From contig JALHLM010000016.1 of the NCBI GenBank assembly GCA_022844585.1, forward strand, positions 1 through 26,022: a DNA stretch of 26,022 bases, in the 5' to 3' direction. This document shows positions 15,880-24,075 of the stretch, piece after piece. Source of the DNA: Pirellulales bacterium. Lineage in GTDB: Bacteria; Planctomycetota; Planctomycetia; Pirellulales; JALHLM01. Every line of letters begins with the position of its first letter. The first letter of the stretch is position 1. Under the pieces are notes generated by a model. It made no database searches and was not told the DNA's origin. It worked only from the letters and a program-made list of their open reading frames with translations. Both the position numbers and the translations under genes were made by a program.

Positions 15880-16060
15880 TGACGACAGGTGTTTGAGGAT
15901 GAGTTGGCGTGTGGGCCTCGTGGCCGAGAGTGATTCTTCGCGATACGCGATGAGGGCTGCCAGCCCTCATGAGCCCTTTGCGGGTAATAATCGACTCACA
16001 GCCCACGAGGCTCGGGATTTGAGAACCTGAAGTGCTGGCCGCCGAAAGGCGGTTTTTTTT
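15880..16060 (+). ncRNA. Candidate structured non-coding RNA with its own terminator
   Basis: The sequence folds into a nested design. Helix P1 pairs GCCTCGTGG (15915-15923) with CCACGAGGC (16003-16011), nine perfect pairs. Helix P2 pairs GAGTGATT (15928-15935) with AATCGACTC (15989-15997), leaving one bulged G. Inside P2 lie three hairpins: CGCG-ATA-CGCG (15939-15949), ATGAGGGCT/AGCCCTCAT with a 3-base loop (15950-15970), and CCC/GGG (15974-15984). A rho-independent terminator follows at 16039-16060, giving the strand. I do not recognise it as tmRNA, RNase P, SRP or 6S RNA. The downstream gene is antisense, so it is not a simple leader. The 5' end is uncertain; the span given is an estimate. 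Confidence 0.5.
16039..16060 (+). terminator. Rho-independent terminator
   Basis: CCGCC-GAAA-GGCGG stem-loop (a stable GNRA tetraloop) followed directly by eight T. The T-run lies on the plus strand only, so it stops rightward transcription from the 15.5-16.0 kb region and not the leftward alcohol dehydrogenase gene. Confidence 0.85.
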
Positions 16061-16251
16061 ATTGTTGCATACTGGTCGCTCATTCAAGCAACCATTCAAC
16101 CATTGAAGATAAGCCGACGGCAACAGGCGCGGCGTTTGAGTTCGTATCAAGTTGAACCCATTCGAAAGCGCATCGCTAAATGCGGACTCAGGCGGCAAGC
16201 GTATCGGCGCCGCTTCACCCGCGCTCTTACGTTCAATCGCGATGCGGCGCT

Positions 16252-17289
16252 CTACGTTGGACCTTGGATCACGAGAACCTTTGCGCCCACGGCTTGACCG
16301 GACTTCAGTTCCCATAGTGCTTGGTTGGCGGCGGCGAGCGGATAGAGACTTACCTTCGCTTCAAGTCGCAATTTTGCGGCCAACTCGAGGAATTCGCGGA
16401 CATCTTGGCGCGTCACGTTCGCGACTGACTTGATTTCCTTCTCCATCCACAGGTGATCGGCATAGTTCAGCTTTAGCAGCGTCTGTTGATCGGCATGCTC
16501 CTTGCGAATGGCGTTGACGACGAGGCGGCCTCCCGGCGCCAGGTTTTCGAGGGCGCGCACGATCGGTGTCCACGCCGGCGTGGTGTCGATGATCGCAGCC
16601 AACCGCACCGGAGCAGGTTCGTTCGTGTCGCCGGCCCATACCGCGCCAAGCTCCAAGGCGAAGCAGCGAGCTGCTTTACTCCGCGCGAAGACATACACAT
16701 TGGCATTTGGCAACTGGTAGCGAATCAACTTCAACACGAGATGGGCCGAGGCGCCAAAGCCGGTCAGGCCGATGGAGTCTCCGTCGCCAACATTCGCCAG
16801 GCGGAGCGATCGATATCCGATGGCGCCGGCGCATAGTAACGGCGCCGCCTCGATGTCCGTCAACGACGCCGGAATAGGGTGAACAAATGCGGCCGGCGCG
16901 GTCATGAGTTCTGCGTATCCACCGAATTGCTCTCGTCCCGTGGCCTGAAATTCCGCGCAGAGATTTTCGCACCCCCGAAGGCACTGCGGGCACTGACCGC
17001 ATGCGGAGAAAATCCACGCCACGCCGACGCGATCCCCAATTTCAACGCCTCGCACGAGCGCACCCTTGGCTTCCACGCGTCCGACAACCTGGTGCCCGAG
17101 CACCATCGGTAGCCGTGTCGGCGATAAGCGGCCTTCAATCTCATCCAACTCCGTGTGACACACGCCGCAGACCTGCACGCGCAGCAGGACTTCATTCGCC
17201 CGCGGCTTTGGGTCCGGCAGTTCAGTGAGTTCGAGCGGTCCGCGTTCGGGCTGCATCGGTCCAACCTGGCAAAGGACTTGTGCTTTCAC
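16252..17289 (-). CDS. Zinc-dependent alcohol dehydrogenase
   Basis: A 345-aa medium-chain NAD(P)-dependent alcohol dehydrogenase that interconverts alcohols and aldehydes. The catalytic-zinc region is CGVCHTELDEIEG, followed by VLGHQVVGRV; the structural zinc uses four Cys in CGQCPQCLRGCENLC. The third catalytic ligand is probably the Cys of LLCAGAIGYRSLRLA. The nucleotide-binding loop is GLTGFGASAHLV in place of the usual GxGxxG, which is typical of the bacterial AdhA-like subfamily. I chose the GTG at 17289 (VKAQVLCQVG, where the family usually reads MKAMVL) with AGGTGG just upstream; a TTG at 17331 in the same frame is possible. It is the last gene of a minus-strand set with the 373-aa protein (72 bases upstream) and the PCMT fusion. 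This ADH subfamily is often found next to Hsp20 and DUF2267 genes in stress islands. Confidence 0.92.
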   Translation of the reverse strand: MKAQVLCQVGPMQPERGPLELTELPDPKPRANEVLLRVQVCGVCHTELDEIEGRLSPTRLPMVLGHQVVGRVEAKGALVRGVEIGDRVGVAWIFSACGQCPQCLRGCENLCAEFQATGREQFGGYAELMTAPAAFVHPIPASLTDIEAAPLLCAGAIGYRSLRLANVGDGDSIGLTGFGASAHLVLKLIRYQLPNANVYVFARSKAARCFALELGAVWAGDTNEPAPVRLAAIIDTTPAWTPIVRALENLAPGGRLVVNAIRKEHADQQTLLKLNYADHLWMEKEIKSVANVTRQDVREFLELAAKLRLEAKVSLYPLAAANQALWELKSGQAVGAKVLVIQGPT

Positions 17290-17361
17290 GGGGCCACCTG
17301 TTCCATTGCAGTTGTCGCGGCGCTCTTGCAATAATGATGCTACCCGACTGGCGCAAGTCCA

Positions 17362-18483
17362 TTAGACCGCCAAATATCCGTCGGGCGCCAGGCTAGTGGC
17401 AAGCATGACATTGTTGATATCCGCGTGTTCCGTCCATGCGCACGTGGTGCGATGGCTCGGTTCGCTCCACCAGTCTTCGATGCGAGTGGCGAGCGGCTCG
17501 AATCTGAGCAGACGCTGGAAGGGTACCGCCACATCGCCATTAAGCGCGCCGCTCGCGACGACCCGGCGCACGGCATGCAATCCGATGGAAAGCCCCAGCT
17601 CGCGAAACGCCAGGCGCGATCGCTGACCGAGACCAATCTGAAAGGCGCGCTCCATGGCTGGCAAGCTTGCTTCACTGGCCTGCAAGATCGCACAAAGAAC
17701 CTCGTGGTATGCAGGTTCGATGTGGACTGGCAACTGCGCCAATCGAGCTGCGGCATCGAGCAAGCCACCGACCCCGAGGAGGTCATCCGTCATCCAATTG
17801 GCGGACTGGCACATTTGGGCGTAGTCCTTCACCGGGACGCGTAACGCATCTTGGCCTGCAATTGTCGATTGAAGTTCAAGGCACGTTACAAGACCATCCA
17901 GTGGGTCATGTTGACCCATGGAGGCCACCAGAGGTCGGCTCAAGTCAACGCTCATCTTCCAAACCATCCGTTTCGCGCCGCCAGGCCTCATCTCGCAAAT
18001 GAACGAGCGGTGGGCGACGAGAGCAAGATCTACCGCCCAATCGTGATAGCAACGCTCGCCGGTTTCCCTGTGCATCCGGTGAAGCGCATGCATCCACTTG
18101 CTCAAATAGTGGAAATATTGCCCGTCACGGTCCCATTCAAGGCGCGGATCCAACGGCTCATCCGCGCGGCGCTCGGGCAATGGCTTCCCAATGCGCAAAC
18201 CGCCCCGAGTGGGATGCCGCTCGCCTTCCGCTTCGGCTAGCCCGCTGATCCAGCCGCGCCGCGCGTCATCTTCCCTGTGCCTGCCGAGCATCTGATGGAC
18301 CTGGTCTACCAGGGCCTTGGCGAAAGCCAGGTACTCGGCGTTGCCGGTTTGTTTAGCGAAGCCAAGAAAATTGCAGACCGCGTAGGCGTCCGTCCAGAGA
18401 TAGCGCCGCGGAGGAGCGCTCCCGACGATGCCGGTCGCATGGGCGAACTCCCGCATCAGAGTTTCGGCAAGACGGACGTTCAT
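17362..18483 (-). CDS. Conserved protein of unknown function, probably all-helical
   Basis: A 373-aa soluble protein. I do not recognise a named family. The sequence is helical and rich in aromatic and acidic residues: RYLWTDAYAVCNFLGFAKQT, GNAEYLAFAKALVDQVHQML, RLEWDRDGQYFHYLSKWMHA, LHRMHRETGERCYHDWAVDL, KMSVDLSRPLVASMGQHDPL. The repeated helical pairs with conserved Trp, Tyr, Asp and His recall the (alpha/alpha)6-barrel of glycoside hydrolases and epimerases, so a sugar-active enzyme is possible, but I see no catalytic signature I can name. There is no signal peptide. It starts 6 bases after the stop of the PCMT-esterase fusion gene, so the two are translationally coupled and probably act in the same process. 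Confidence 0.8.
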   Translation of the reverse strand: MNVRLAETLMREFAHATGIVGSAPPRRYLWTDAYAVCNFLGFAKQTGNAEYLAFAKALVDQVHQMLGRHREDDARRGWISGLAEAEGERHPTRGGLRIGKPLPERRADEPLDPRLEWDRDGQYFHYLSKWMHALHRMHRETGERCYHDWAVDLALVAHRSFICEMRPGGAKRMVWKMSVDLSRPLVASMGQHDPLDGLVTCLELQSTIAGQDALRVPVKDYAQMCQSANWMTDDLLGVGGLLDAAARLAQLPVHIEPAYHEVLCAILQASEASLPAMERAFQIGLGQRSRLAFRELGLSIGLHAVRRVVASGALNGDVAVPFQRLLRFEPLATRIEDWWSEPSHRTTCAWTEHADINNVMLATSLAPDGYLAV

Positions 18484-18489
18484 TGCGTC

Positions 18490-20496
18490 TCAACGATCGA
18501 TGATCGCGAAGGGGTGCGCAGGTTCATGTTCGGCCGCCTGGAGTGTGGTCAAGGGATCGACGGCGCTCGTTTCATCAAACCAGATCCATTCATCGAACTG
18601 GCCGGGAAGCGAGGCGTCGAAGTAGTGACTCTGACGCTCCGTGTCGGGACGGTAAATCACGCCAATCGCGCGCTCCAAGCGTCGTTTTGCCAACATCGCC
18701 GTGAGTTGCGGGCTCTTCGACTTCGTCAGCGGCAGAACGAAGCGGTTGAGTTCCGTCAGATGCATGGCACGTTCATAGCTGTCCGGATGCGATGGCCTGA
18801 CTTGTTTGATCTCCACTGCGCCTTCCCACAGGGATGCGGCCGCGACGGTGCCATGGTCGGTGCCTTGGCCAATCAAGTAAGCGCCTGCTCCGAACGCCTG
18901 GCGGCACAGCTGGCCGATGTTGAGTTGACCGTGCTTGCCGAATTGCGTCGCCGCCGCATTCCCGACATGGGAATTGTGCGCCCAGATGACGGCCTTTGCT
19001 CCGTCTCCGTAGCGTTCGAGCAATAAGCGCATCGTTCGAAACATGTGCGTGTCACGGTGATTCCAGGATTCATCCGAGCCATAGTACATGATCCGGTAGT
19101 ACTCCTCGGCGTCGGTGATCAGTCGGGCGTTCACCTGGGCGTCGAACAATTCTTCGCCGTCACGCATGGCCGCGTCAACACGGCGCTTCAACAGATCCTG
19201 GAGCGCGCGTACTGCCTCCGCCTCGCAATTACGGTAGCGTCCTGTCAGTGCGGCTCGACCGTAATTGGCCGGATCCCCCTCCCACGGAGTCAGGCAGCCG
19301 TAGCGGATGCGAGCGATCTCCGCCGCTTCCGGATCGACTTTTTCGAGGTATCGCAACACGCGATGAATGGAAGTGAATAGGCTGTAAAGGTCCAGCCCGT
19401 AGAATCCCACGCGCCGACGCGACGCCTGTCGCGTCAGGTTGTGCTCGCGTAGCCAATGGATGAAATCGAGCGTTTCGTGGTTCCGCCACATCCAAGTCGG
19501 AAACCGCGCGAAGGCCTCCCAAGCGTGCGGTTCTTCGCGTTCCTTGTGCGTCACGAAGTCATGAATGCGATACGCGTCGGGCCAATCAGCCTCGACGGCG
19601 ACGAAGTTGAAGTCTTTACGCTCGATGAGCGCCTTCGTGATTTCCGCTCGGATGCGGTAGAACTCGCTCGTGCCGTGCGTGGCCTCGCCGATTAGCACGA
19701 CGCGCGCCGAACCCACACGATCAAGCAGTGGTTTGAAGTCCAACTTCTCGATGGACTCGAAAGGCTCGGCGACGTCGCGAATCAGATCCGGCAGTCCCAA
19801 TCGTGGCCGAACGACGCCGCGCGAGACTGTGGGTTTCTCGATCGCCTCGTCCGCAGGCCAGCCCGCCTCCCCGATCAGAGGCACAAAGCGGACGGCGCCC
19901 AACTCGTCGTATTCAAAATCTTCCTCACCGCGACGCACCGCGCGGACCAACTGCTGGGACTCCAATTCCTCGCCGATCGGAATCACCAGTCGGCCGCCGA
20001 TGCTGAGTTGACGCAGCAATGCAGAGGGGATTCCCGGGCCGCCAGCTGCCACAACGATCGCATCAAATGGCGCCTGTTCCGGCCAGCCGCGCGTGCCGTC
20101 GCCATGGCGGACTTCCACGTTCTCATAACCGAGCCGCTTGAGCCTCTCCGCGGCGGTGTCGGCGAGCTGGCGATGCCGTTCGATGGTGTAAACTTCCTTG
20201 GCGATTCGCGACAGCACCGCCGCGGCATAGCCCGAACCGGCGCCGATTTCGAGCACTTTGTCGTCCGGCGCTAGTTCCAGCGCCTCAGCCATGTGCGCCA
20301 CGATCAAGGGTTGCGAGATGGTTTGCCCAGAACCGATCGCCAGCGGCGCATTGCGGTAAGCAAACTCGCGCATTTCCTCCGCTACGAAGGCCTCGCGCGG
20401 CACCTCTTTCATGGCGCGAAGGACCGCTTCGTCGCGAATGCCCAGCAGCCGCAGCTCGTGCTCCACCAACCGTTCGCGCTGCTCTTCGAACCTCAT
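18490..20496 (-). CDS. Protein-L-isoaspartate methyltransferase / erythromycin esterase-like fusion
   Basis: A 668-aa two-domain protein. Residues 1-215 form a complete protein-L-isoaspartate O-methyltransferase: GSGQTISQPLIVAHM at 55-69 (substrate loop), SAM motif I VLEIGAGSGY at 81-90, VRHGDGTRGWPEQAPFDAIV, and GGRLVIPIG. This enzyme starts repair of isomerised Asp and deamidated Asn. Residues 245-665 form an erythromycin esterase-like domain: IGEATHGTSEFY with E271 and H274, EADWP at 302-306, FYGLDLYS, WAHNSHVGNA from 505, and LIGQGTDHGT. The known Ere enzymes use a His/Glu-based site to open macrolide lactones, but most homologues have no proven substrate and are common in stress loci, so drug resistance should not be assumed. 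GAGGAGG 8-9 bases before the ATG supports the start. The fusion has been seen elsewhere; the junction (about 216-245) is intact and in frame. It heads a minus-strand operon. Confidence 0.93.
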   Translation of the reverse strand: MRFEEQRERLVEHELRLLGIRDEAVLRAMKEVPREAFVAEEMREFAYRNAPLAIGSGQTISQPLIVAHMAEALELAPDDKVLEIGAGSGYAAAVLSRIAKEVYTIERHRQLADTAAERLKRLGYENVEVRHGDGTRGWPEQAPFDAIVVAAGGPGIPSALLRQLSIGGRLVIPIGEELESQQLVRAVRRGEEDFEYDELGAVRFVPLIGEAGWPADEAIEKPTVSRGVVRPRLGLPDLIRDVAEPFESIEKLDFKPLLDRVGSARVVLIGEATHGTSEFYRIRAEITKALIERKDFNFVAVEADWPDAYRIHDFVTHKEREEPHAWEAFARFPTWMWRNHETLDFIHWLREHNLTRQASRRRVGFYGLDLYSLFTSIHRVLRYLEKVDPEAAEIARIRYGCLTPWEGDPANYGRAALTGRYRNCEAEAVRALQDLLKRRVDAAMRDGEELFDAQVNARLITDAEEYYRIMYYGSDESWNHRDTHMFRTMRLLLERYGDGAKAVIWAHNSHVGNAAATQFGKHGQLNIGQLCRQAFGAGAYLIGQGTDHGTVAAASLWEGAVEIKQVRPSHPDSYERAMHLTELNRFVLPLTKSKSPQLTAMLAKRRLERAIGVIYRPDTERQSHYFDASLPGQFDEWIWFDETSAVDPLTTLQAAEHEPAHPFAIIDR

Positions 20497-20982
20497 GGAA
20501 TGGCCCTCCTCGAATTGGCGCTGCGGGATACCGAGCGGCGATCAGACCTCAGTTGTGGTGCGTGCCATGCCCGTTCGCGAGCGACCGAATCATCGCGGAC
20601 GTTTCAGCGGCGGTGTACGCGGGGGAATTCGGCCAACGTTCGCGAATTCCTTTGGGCTAGACACAGTGTCCTTCTTCTCGCGGTCCTAGAGCGGCCAATG
20701 AGTGAGACCCCAATCCCCTCCGCTGAAACAGCCTACCGAAGCAAACGAAATGCCGGTGCGCACTGCGGTGTGACAAAACTCACGTCGTCCTCGAAAATTG
20801 CGGGAATGTGTGCATTCACCATCTGCTGCAAGAGCCCGCTGCCGTTAAAACCGCTCAGGCGCGTGCGGAATAGATGCGCTCTTTGTTTCTGAAAGTGGAC
20901 ATTGTGGGAACAAAACCGCACGTGGGCAGCGCTTTCATTGCGTGGACTTGTCAAGCGACTTGGTGTCTCATTACGCTGGGGC
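20497..20982. other. Divergent intergenic region, PCMT fusion / ABC operon
   Basis: Nearly 490 bases without a gene I trust. It contains an 8-base stem GGAATTCG/CGAATTCC (20624-20650) and a short palindrome GACACAGTGTC (20660-20670) about 320 bases before the ATPase gene. Either could be an operator, but nothing ties them to a known regulator. A minus-strand GGCACG sequence near 20565 resembles a -24 box, but its -12 half is wrong. Confidence 0.35.
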
Positions 20983-21708
20983 ATGCCTACTAGAACGGTC
21001 CCCCCCGTGGCAGTATTCAAGGCGCGGGGATTGACGAAGATCTACCATGTTGCCGAGACGACGGTGGAAGCGCTGCGCGGCGTCGATCTCGACCTCTACG
21101 CGGGCGAGTGCGTCGTGATGCTGGGGCCGTCCGGTAGCGGCAAATCCACGCTGTTGAATATCTTGGGCGGGCTGGACGTACCGACCAGCGGCGTCGTGCA
21201 TTTCCGGGACCACGACTTGACTGCCGAGGACGACGACGCCTTGACGCTTTATCGCCGTGAGCACGTCGGATTCGTGTTTCAATTCTATAATTTGATTCCC
21301 AGTCTTACCGCGCGCGAGAATGTGGCCTTGGTGACCGATATTGCTGCGAATCCGATGGCGGCGGAAGAGGCCCTGGCCCTGGTCGGGCTGGCGGAGCGGA
21401 TGGATCATTTTCCATCGCAATTGTCGGGCGGCGAGCAGCAGCGCGTAGCGATCGCTCGAGCCGTCGCGAAGCGACCGGATGTCTTGCTGTGCGATGAGCC
21501 GACCGGGGCGCTCGATGTGCGGACGGGCGTGCTGGTGATGGATGTGATCGACAGAGTCAATCGGGAATTGGGAACCACGACGGCAATCATCACGCATAAT
21601 GCCTCGATCTCCCGCATGGCGGACCGAGTCGTTCATCTCTCAGATGGACGTGTCACACAGGTGGAATCCAATTTACAAAGATGTTCAGCACGCGAACTCG
21701 TGTGGTAA
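20983..21708 (+). CDS. ABC transporter ATPase, MacB/LolD type
   Basis: A 241-aa ATP-binding subunit of the MacB/LolD/FtsE group. Walker A is GPSGSGKST (48-56), the Q-loop is FQFYNLIPSLT (99-109), the signature is LSGGEQQR (147-154), Walker B is VLLCDEP (167-173) with GALD following, and the switch His is in THN (204-206). These features are all intact. Such ATPases power FtsX-type permeases by mechanotransmission and do not pull substrate through the membrane themselves. The ATG at 20983 is chosen because the domain starts 10 residues later; the frame is open further upstream to 20902 but without similarity, and the ribosome site is weak (TGGGG). The permease gene starts 6 bases after the stop. 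Confidence 0.95.
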   Translation: MPTRTVPPVAVFKARGLTKIYHVAETTVEALRGVDLDLYAGECVVMLGPSGSGKSTLLNILGGLDVPTSGVVHFRDHDLTAEDDDALTLYRREHVGFVFQFYNLIPSLTARENVALVTDIAANPMAAEEALALVGLAERMDHFPSQLSGGEQQRVAIARAVAKRPDVLLCDEPTGALDVRTGVLVMDVIDRVNRELGTTTAIITHNASISRMADRVVHLSDGRVTQVESNLQRCSARELVW

Positions 21709-21714
21709 CTCCCC

Positions 21715-24075
21715 GTGCGAACGCTGCGCCGTAAACTGCTCCGCGACCTGATGCTGCTCCGTGGTCAGTCCGTGGCGATTTGCCTGGTGATGGCGTGCGG
21801 CGTTGGCACGTACGTCATGTCCTTGAGCACGCTGCATTCACTCCGCCACGCACAATTTACCTATTACGAACAATATGGCTTTGCGGATGTCTTCGCGCAC
21901 TTGAAACGCGCGCCTGACAGTATGGCCAGGCGATTGGCAGAGATTCCAGGCGTAGCGGCAGTACAGACACGCGTCATCGCCGAAGTAACGCTCGACGTCG
22001 CCGGGCTGGACGAGCCGGCGTCCGGTCGCCTGGTCTCCTTAGGTCGAACATCGGAAGCGCTGAATCGAGTCTTTCTACGACGAGGAAGGCTTCCCCTGGA
22101 GCGAGGCGTGGATGAGGCGTTGGTGAACGAAGCATTCGCCGAAGCGCACGCCCTGCGGCCCGGGGATACCGTGACGGCGGTCATCAACGGGCGACGCCGG
22201 GCGCTTCGCGTCGTGGGCATCGCCTTGTCGCCGGAGTATGTCTACGCCATCCGAAGCGGCGAGTTCCTGCCGGATAACCGCCGGTTCGCGGTATTCTGGC
22301 TGCCCCATGTCCAGTTGTCGGCGGCGTACGACATGGAGGGCGCGTTTAATGATGTGACGGTGGCCCTGGCTCCGGGAGCATCCGAAGCGGAGGTGATTCG
22401 ACGGGTGGACCAGTTGCTTGATCGCTATGGCGGGAGCGGGGCGTACGGACGGAGCGAACAACTCTCCAATAAGTTCGTGTCGAATGAACTTACGCAGCTC
22501 CGCGCAATGGCCCTGGTCACTCCTGCGATCTTCCTATCGGTGACGGCGTTCCTCCTGCACATCGTTTTCCATCGATTGATCGGCGCCCAGCGGGAGCAAA
22601 TCGCCGTGCTCAAGGCGTTTGGATATACGAGGTGGGAGATTGGCGGATACTATTTGCAGCTTGCGGCCTTGCTGTTGACGGTGGGTTCCGCGCTCGGGAC
22701 CGGGCTGGGCGCTTGGTTAGGACATGCGCTGACGGAGTTATATACCCAATTCTTTCGTTTTCCGGTGTTCGACTATCTCCTCAGCGTCGATGTCGTCGCA
22801 ACGGCGACGGCGATTACTGGTGGGGCCGGCCTGATGGGCGTTTGGACCGCGGTCCGGCAGGCGATGCTATTGCCTCCCGCCGAAGCGATGCGGCCCGAGC
22901 CCCCCGCGGCATATCGGCCAACGATCGTCGAACGCATGGGCTGGGCGCGGCGGCTGCCGCTCGCGGTCCGCTGGATACTCCGGCAATGGGAACGTCAGCC
23001 CGCCAGAACCGCGCTGAGCTGGATTGGCGTGGCGCTCGCGACTTCAGTGATGGTGCTCGGTAGTTTCGTGGAGGACGCGATCGACTACGTGATCGACTTT
23101 CAGTATTTTCTGGCGCAACGCCAGGATGTAACTGTGACCTTCGTCGAGCCAGCCTCGTCAAACTCGATCCACGACTTGAGGCGTCTGCCCGGCGTGCAGC
23201 TCGTCGAGCCGTTCCGCAGCGTGCCGGTGCGAATTCACTTTGGGCACAACGCACGACGTTTAGGGTTGCTGGGCCTCGATCCCAACCAACGACTGTTCCG
23301 CCTGATGGACGCGCGGGAACGACGGCTCGACCTTCCCCCGGAAGGACTCGTCATTTCTGCTAAGCTGGCGGAAGTGCTCGGCGCGGGCGTGGGCGATATG
23401 TTGACCGTCGAAGTGCTGGATGGTCGTCGACCAACTCGCCAGGTCGTCGTTGCCGCGCTACTAGACGATTTTACCGACCCTGCCGCTTATATGCGTCTCG
23501 ACGCGCTCCATCGCATGTTGTGGGAGGGACCGACTGTCTCCGGCGCGTTTTTGGCGATCGACACTCGATACAAGCCCGAGTTGTACCGTCAACTGAAGGG
23601 CACGCCGCGCGTCGCCGGAGTGTCGATGAAGAGCTCGGTGTTGCAAACATTTCGCTCGACGCTGGCGGAGAACCTCACTCGAATGAGGCTGTTCAACATC
23701 GTCTTCGCCAGCGTGATCGCCTGCGGCGTAGTCTATAACAGTGCTCGGATTTCGCTGGCCGAGCGAAGCCGCGATTTGGCCACCTTGCGAGTGCTCGGAT
23801 TCACGCGGACAGAAGTATCTCGCATCCTGCTCGGGGAATTCGCATTGCTGACGATGGCGGCGATCCCCCTGGGACTGTATTTGGGTTACGGCTTCGCCTG
23901 GCTGATGACTTTCGCGCTCGACACGGAGACGCAACGCTTTCCCCTCGTGGTCTTACCGCGCACGTATGGCTACGCCGCCCTGGTGACAATCATAGCCGGC
24001 GCCGCTTCGGCGCTGACAGTCCGCCGCCGTCTCGACCGTCTTGATTTGATCGCCGTCCTTAAGGCCCATGACTAA
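21715..24075 (+). CDS. FtsX-type ABC transporter permease
   Basis: A 786-aa membrane protein with two FtsX-like cores, the single-chain version of a LolC/LolE-type or DevC-type permease. Membrane segments are visible near 17-38 (VAICLVMACGVGTYVM), 265-285, 310-335, 360-380, 435-455, 665-685, 720-745 and 755-775. Large periplasmic loops of about 225 and 210 residues follow the first and fifth segments, as expected for MacB-PCD domains. The start is a GTG at 21715, six bases after the ATPase stop, with no strong ribosome site, which suggests translational coupling. The stop overlaps the start of the adaptor gene (TAATG). The cargo cannot be read from sequence; exported lipoprotein, peptide or small molecule are all possible. 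Confidence 0.92.
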   Translation: MRTLRRKLLRDLMLLRGQSVAICLVMACGVGTYVMSLSTLHSLRHAQFTYYEQYGFADVFAHLKRAPDSMARRLAEIPGVAAVQTRVIAEVTLDVAGLDEPASGRLVSLGRTSEALNRVFLRRGRLPLERGVDEALVNEAFAEAHALRPGDTVTAVINGRRRALRVVGIALSPEYVYAIRSGEFLPDNRRFAVFWLPHVQLSAAYDMEGAFNDVTVALAPGASEAEVIRRVDQLLDRYGGSGAYGRSEQLSNKFVSNELTQLRAMALVTPAIFLSVTAFLLHIVFHRLIGAQREQIAVLKAFGYTRWEIGGYYLQLAALLLTVGSALGTGLGAWLGHALTELYTQFFRFPVFDYLLSVDVVATATAITGGAGLMGVWTAVRQAMLLPPAEAMRPEPPAAYRPTIVERMGWARRLPLAVRWILRQWERQPARTALSWIGVALATSVMVLGSFVEDAIDYVIDFQYFLAQRQDVTVTFVEPASSNSIHDLRRLPGVQLVEPFRSVPVRIHFGHNARRLGLLGLDPNQRLFRLMDARERRLDLPPEGLVISAKLAEVLGAGVGDMLTVEVLDGRRPTRQVVVAALLDDFTDPAAYMRLDALHRMLWEGPTVSGAFLAIDTRYKPELYRQLKGTPRVAGVSMKSSVLQTFRSTLAENLTRMRLFNIVFASVIACGVVYNSARISLAERSRDLATLRVLGFTRTEVSRILLGEFALLTMAAIPLGLYLGYGFAWLMTFALDTETQRFPLVVLPRTYGYAALVTIIAGAASALTVRRRLDRLDLIAVLKAHD

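Larger units (their letters stand above)
15520..16251. other. Gene-free stretch rich in inverted repeats
   Basis: No convincing protein gene on either strand. The region has several short stem-loops: GCTCG...CGAGC enclosing GGCG-AA-CGCC near 15673-15698; AATTCA...TGAATT near 15700-15717; and AGGGG...CCCCT enclosing GCCGGG...CCCGGC near 15811-15856. It then holds the large structured element and terminator listed separately. A 36-codon frame from an ATG at 15650 lacks a good ribosome site. Bases 16061-16251 show nothing notable. Confidence 0.55.

Noticed and set aside
15921..15931. tRNA-Ser/Leu-like D-arm sequence (GTGGCCGAG) in the structured RNA
   Set aside because: No T-arm GGTTCGAATCC, no 7-base acceptor stem with a proper anticodon arm; the pairing found is quite different.
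18490..20496. Macrolide resistance gene
   Set aside because: The Ere-like domain is fused to a repair enzyme in a stress operon and most such homologues have no shown activity on erythromycin.
20733..21020. A 95-aa minus-strand ORF ahead of the ABC operon
   Set aside because: No ribosome site or family, overlaps the start of the ATPase gene, and composition is that of a shadow frame.
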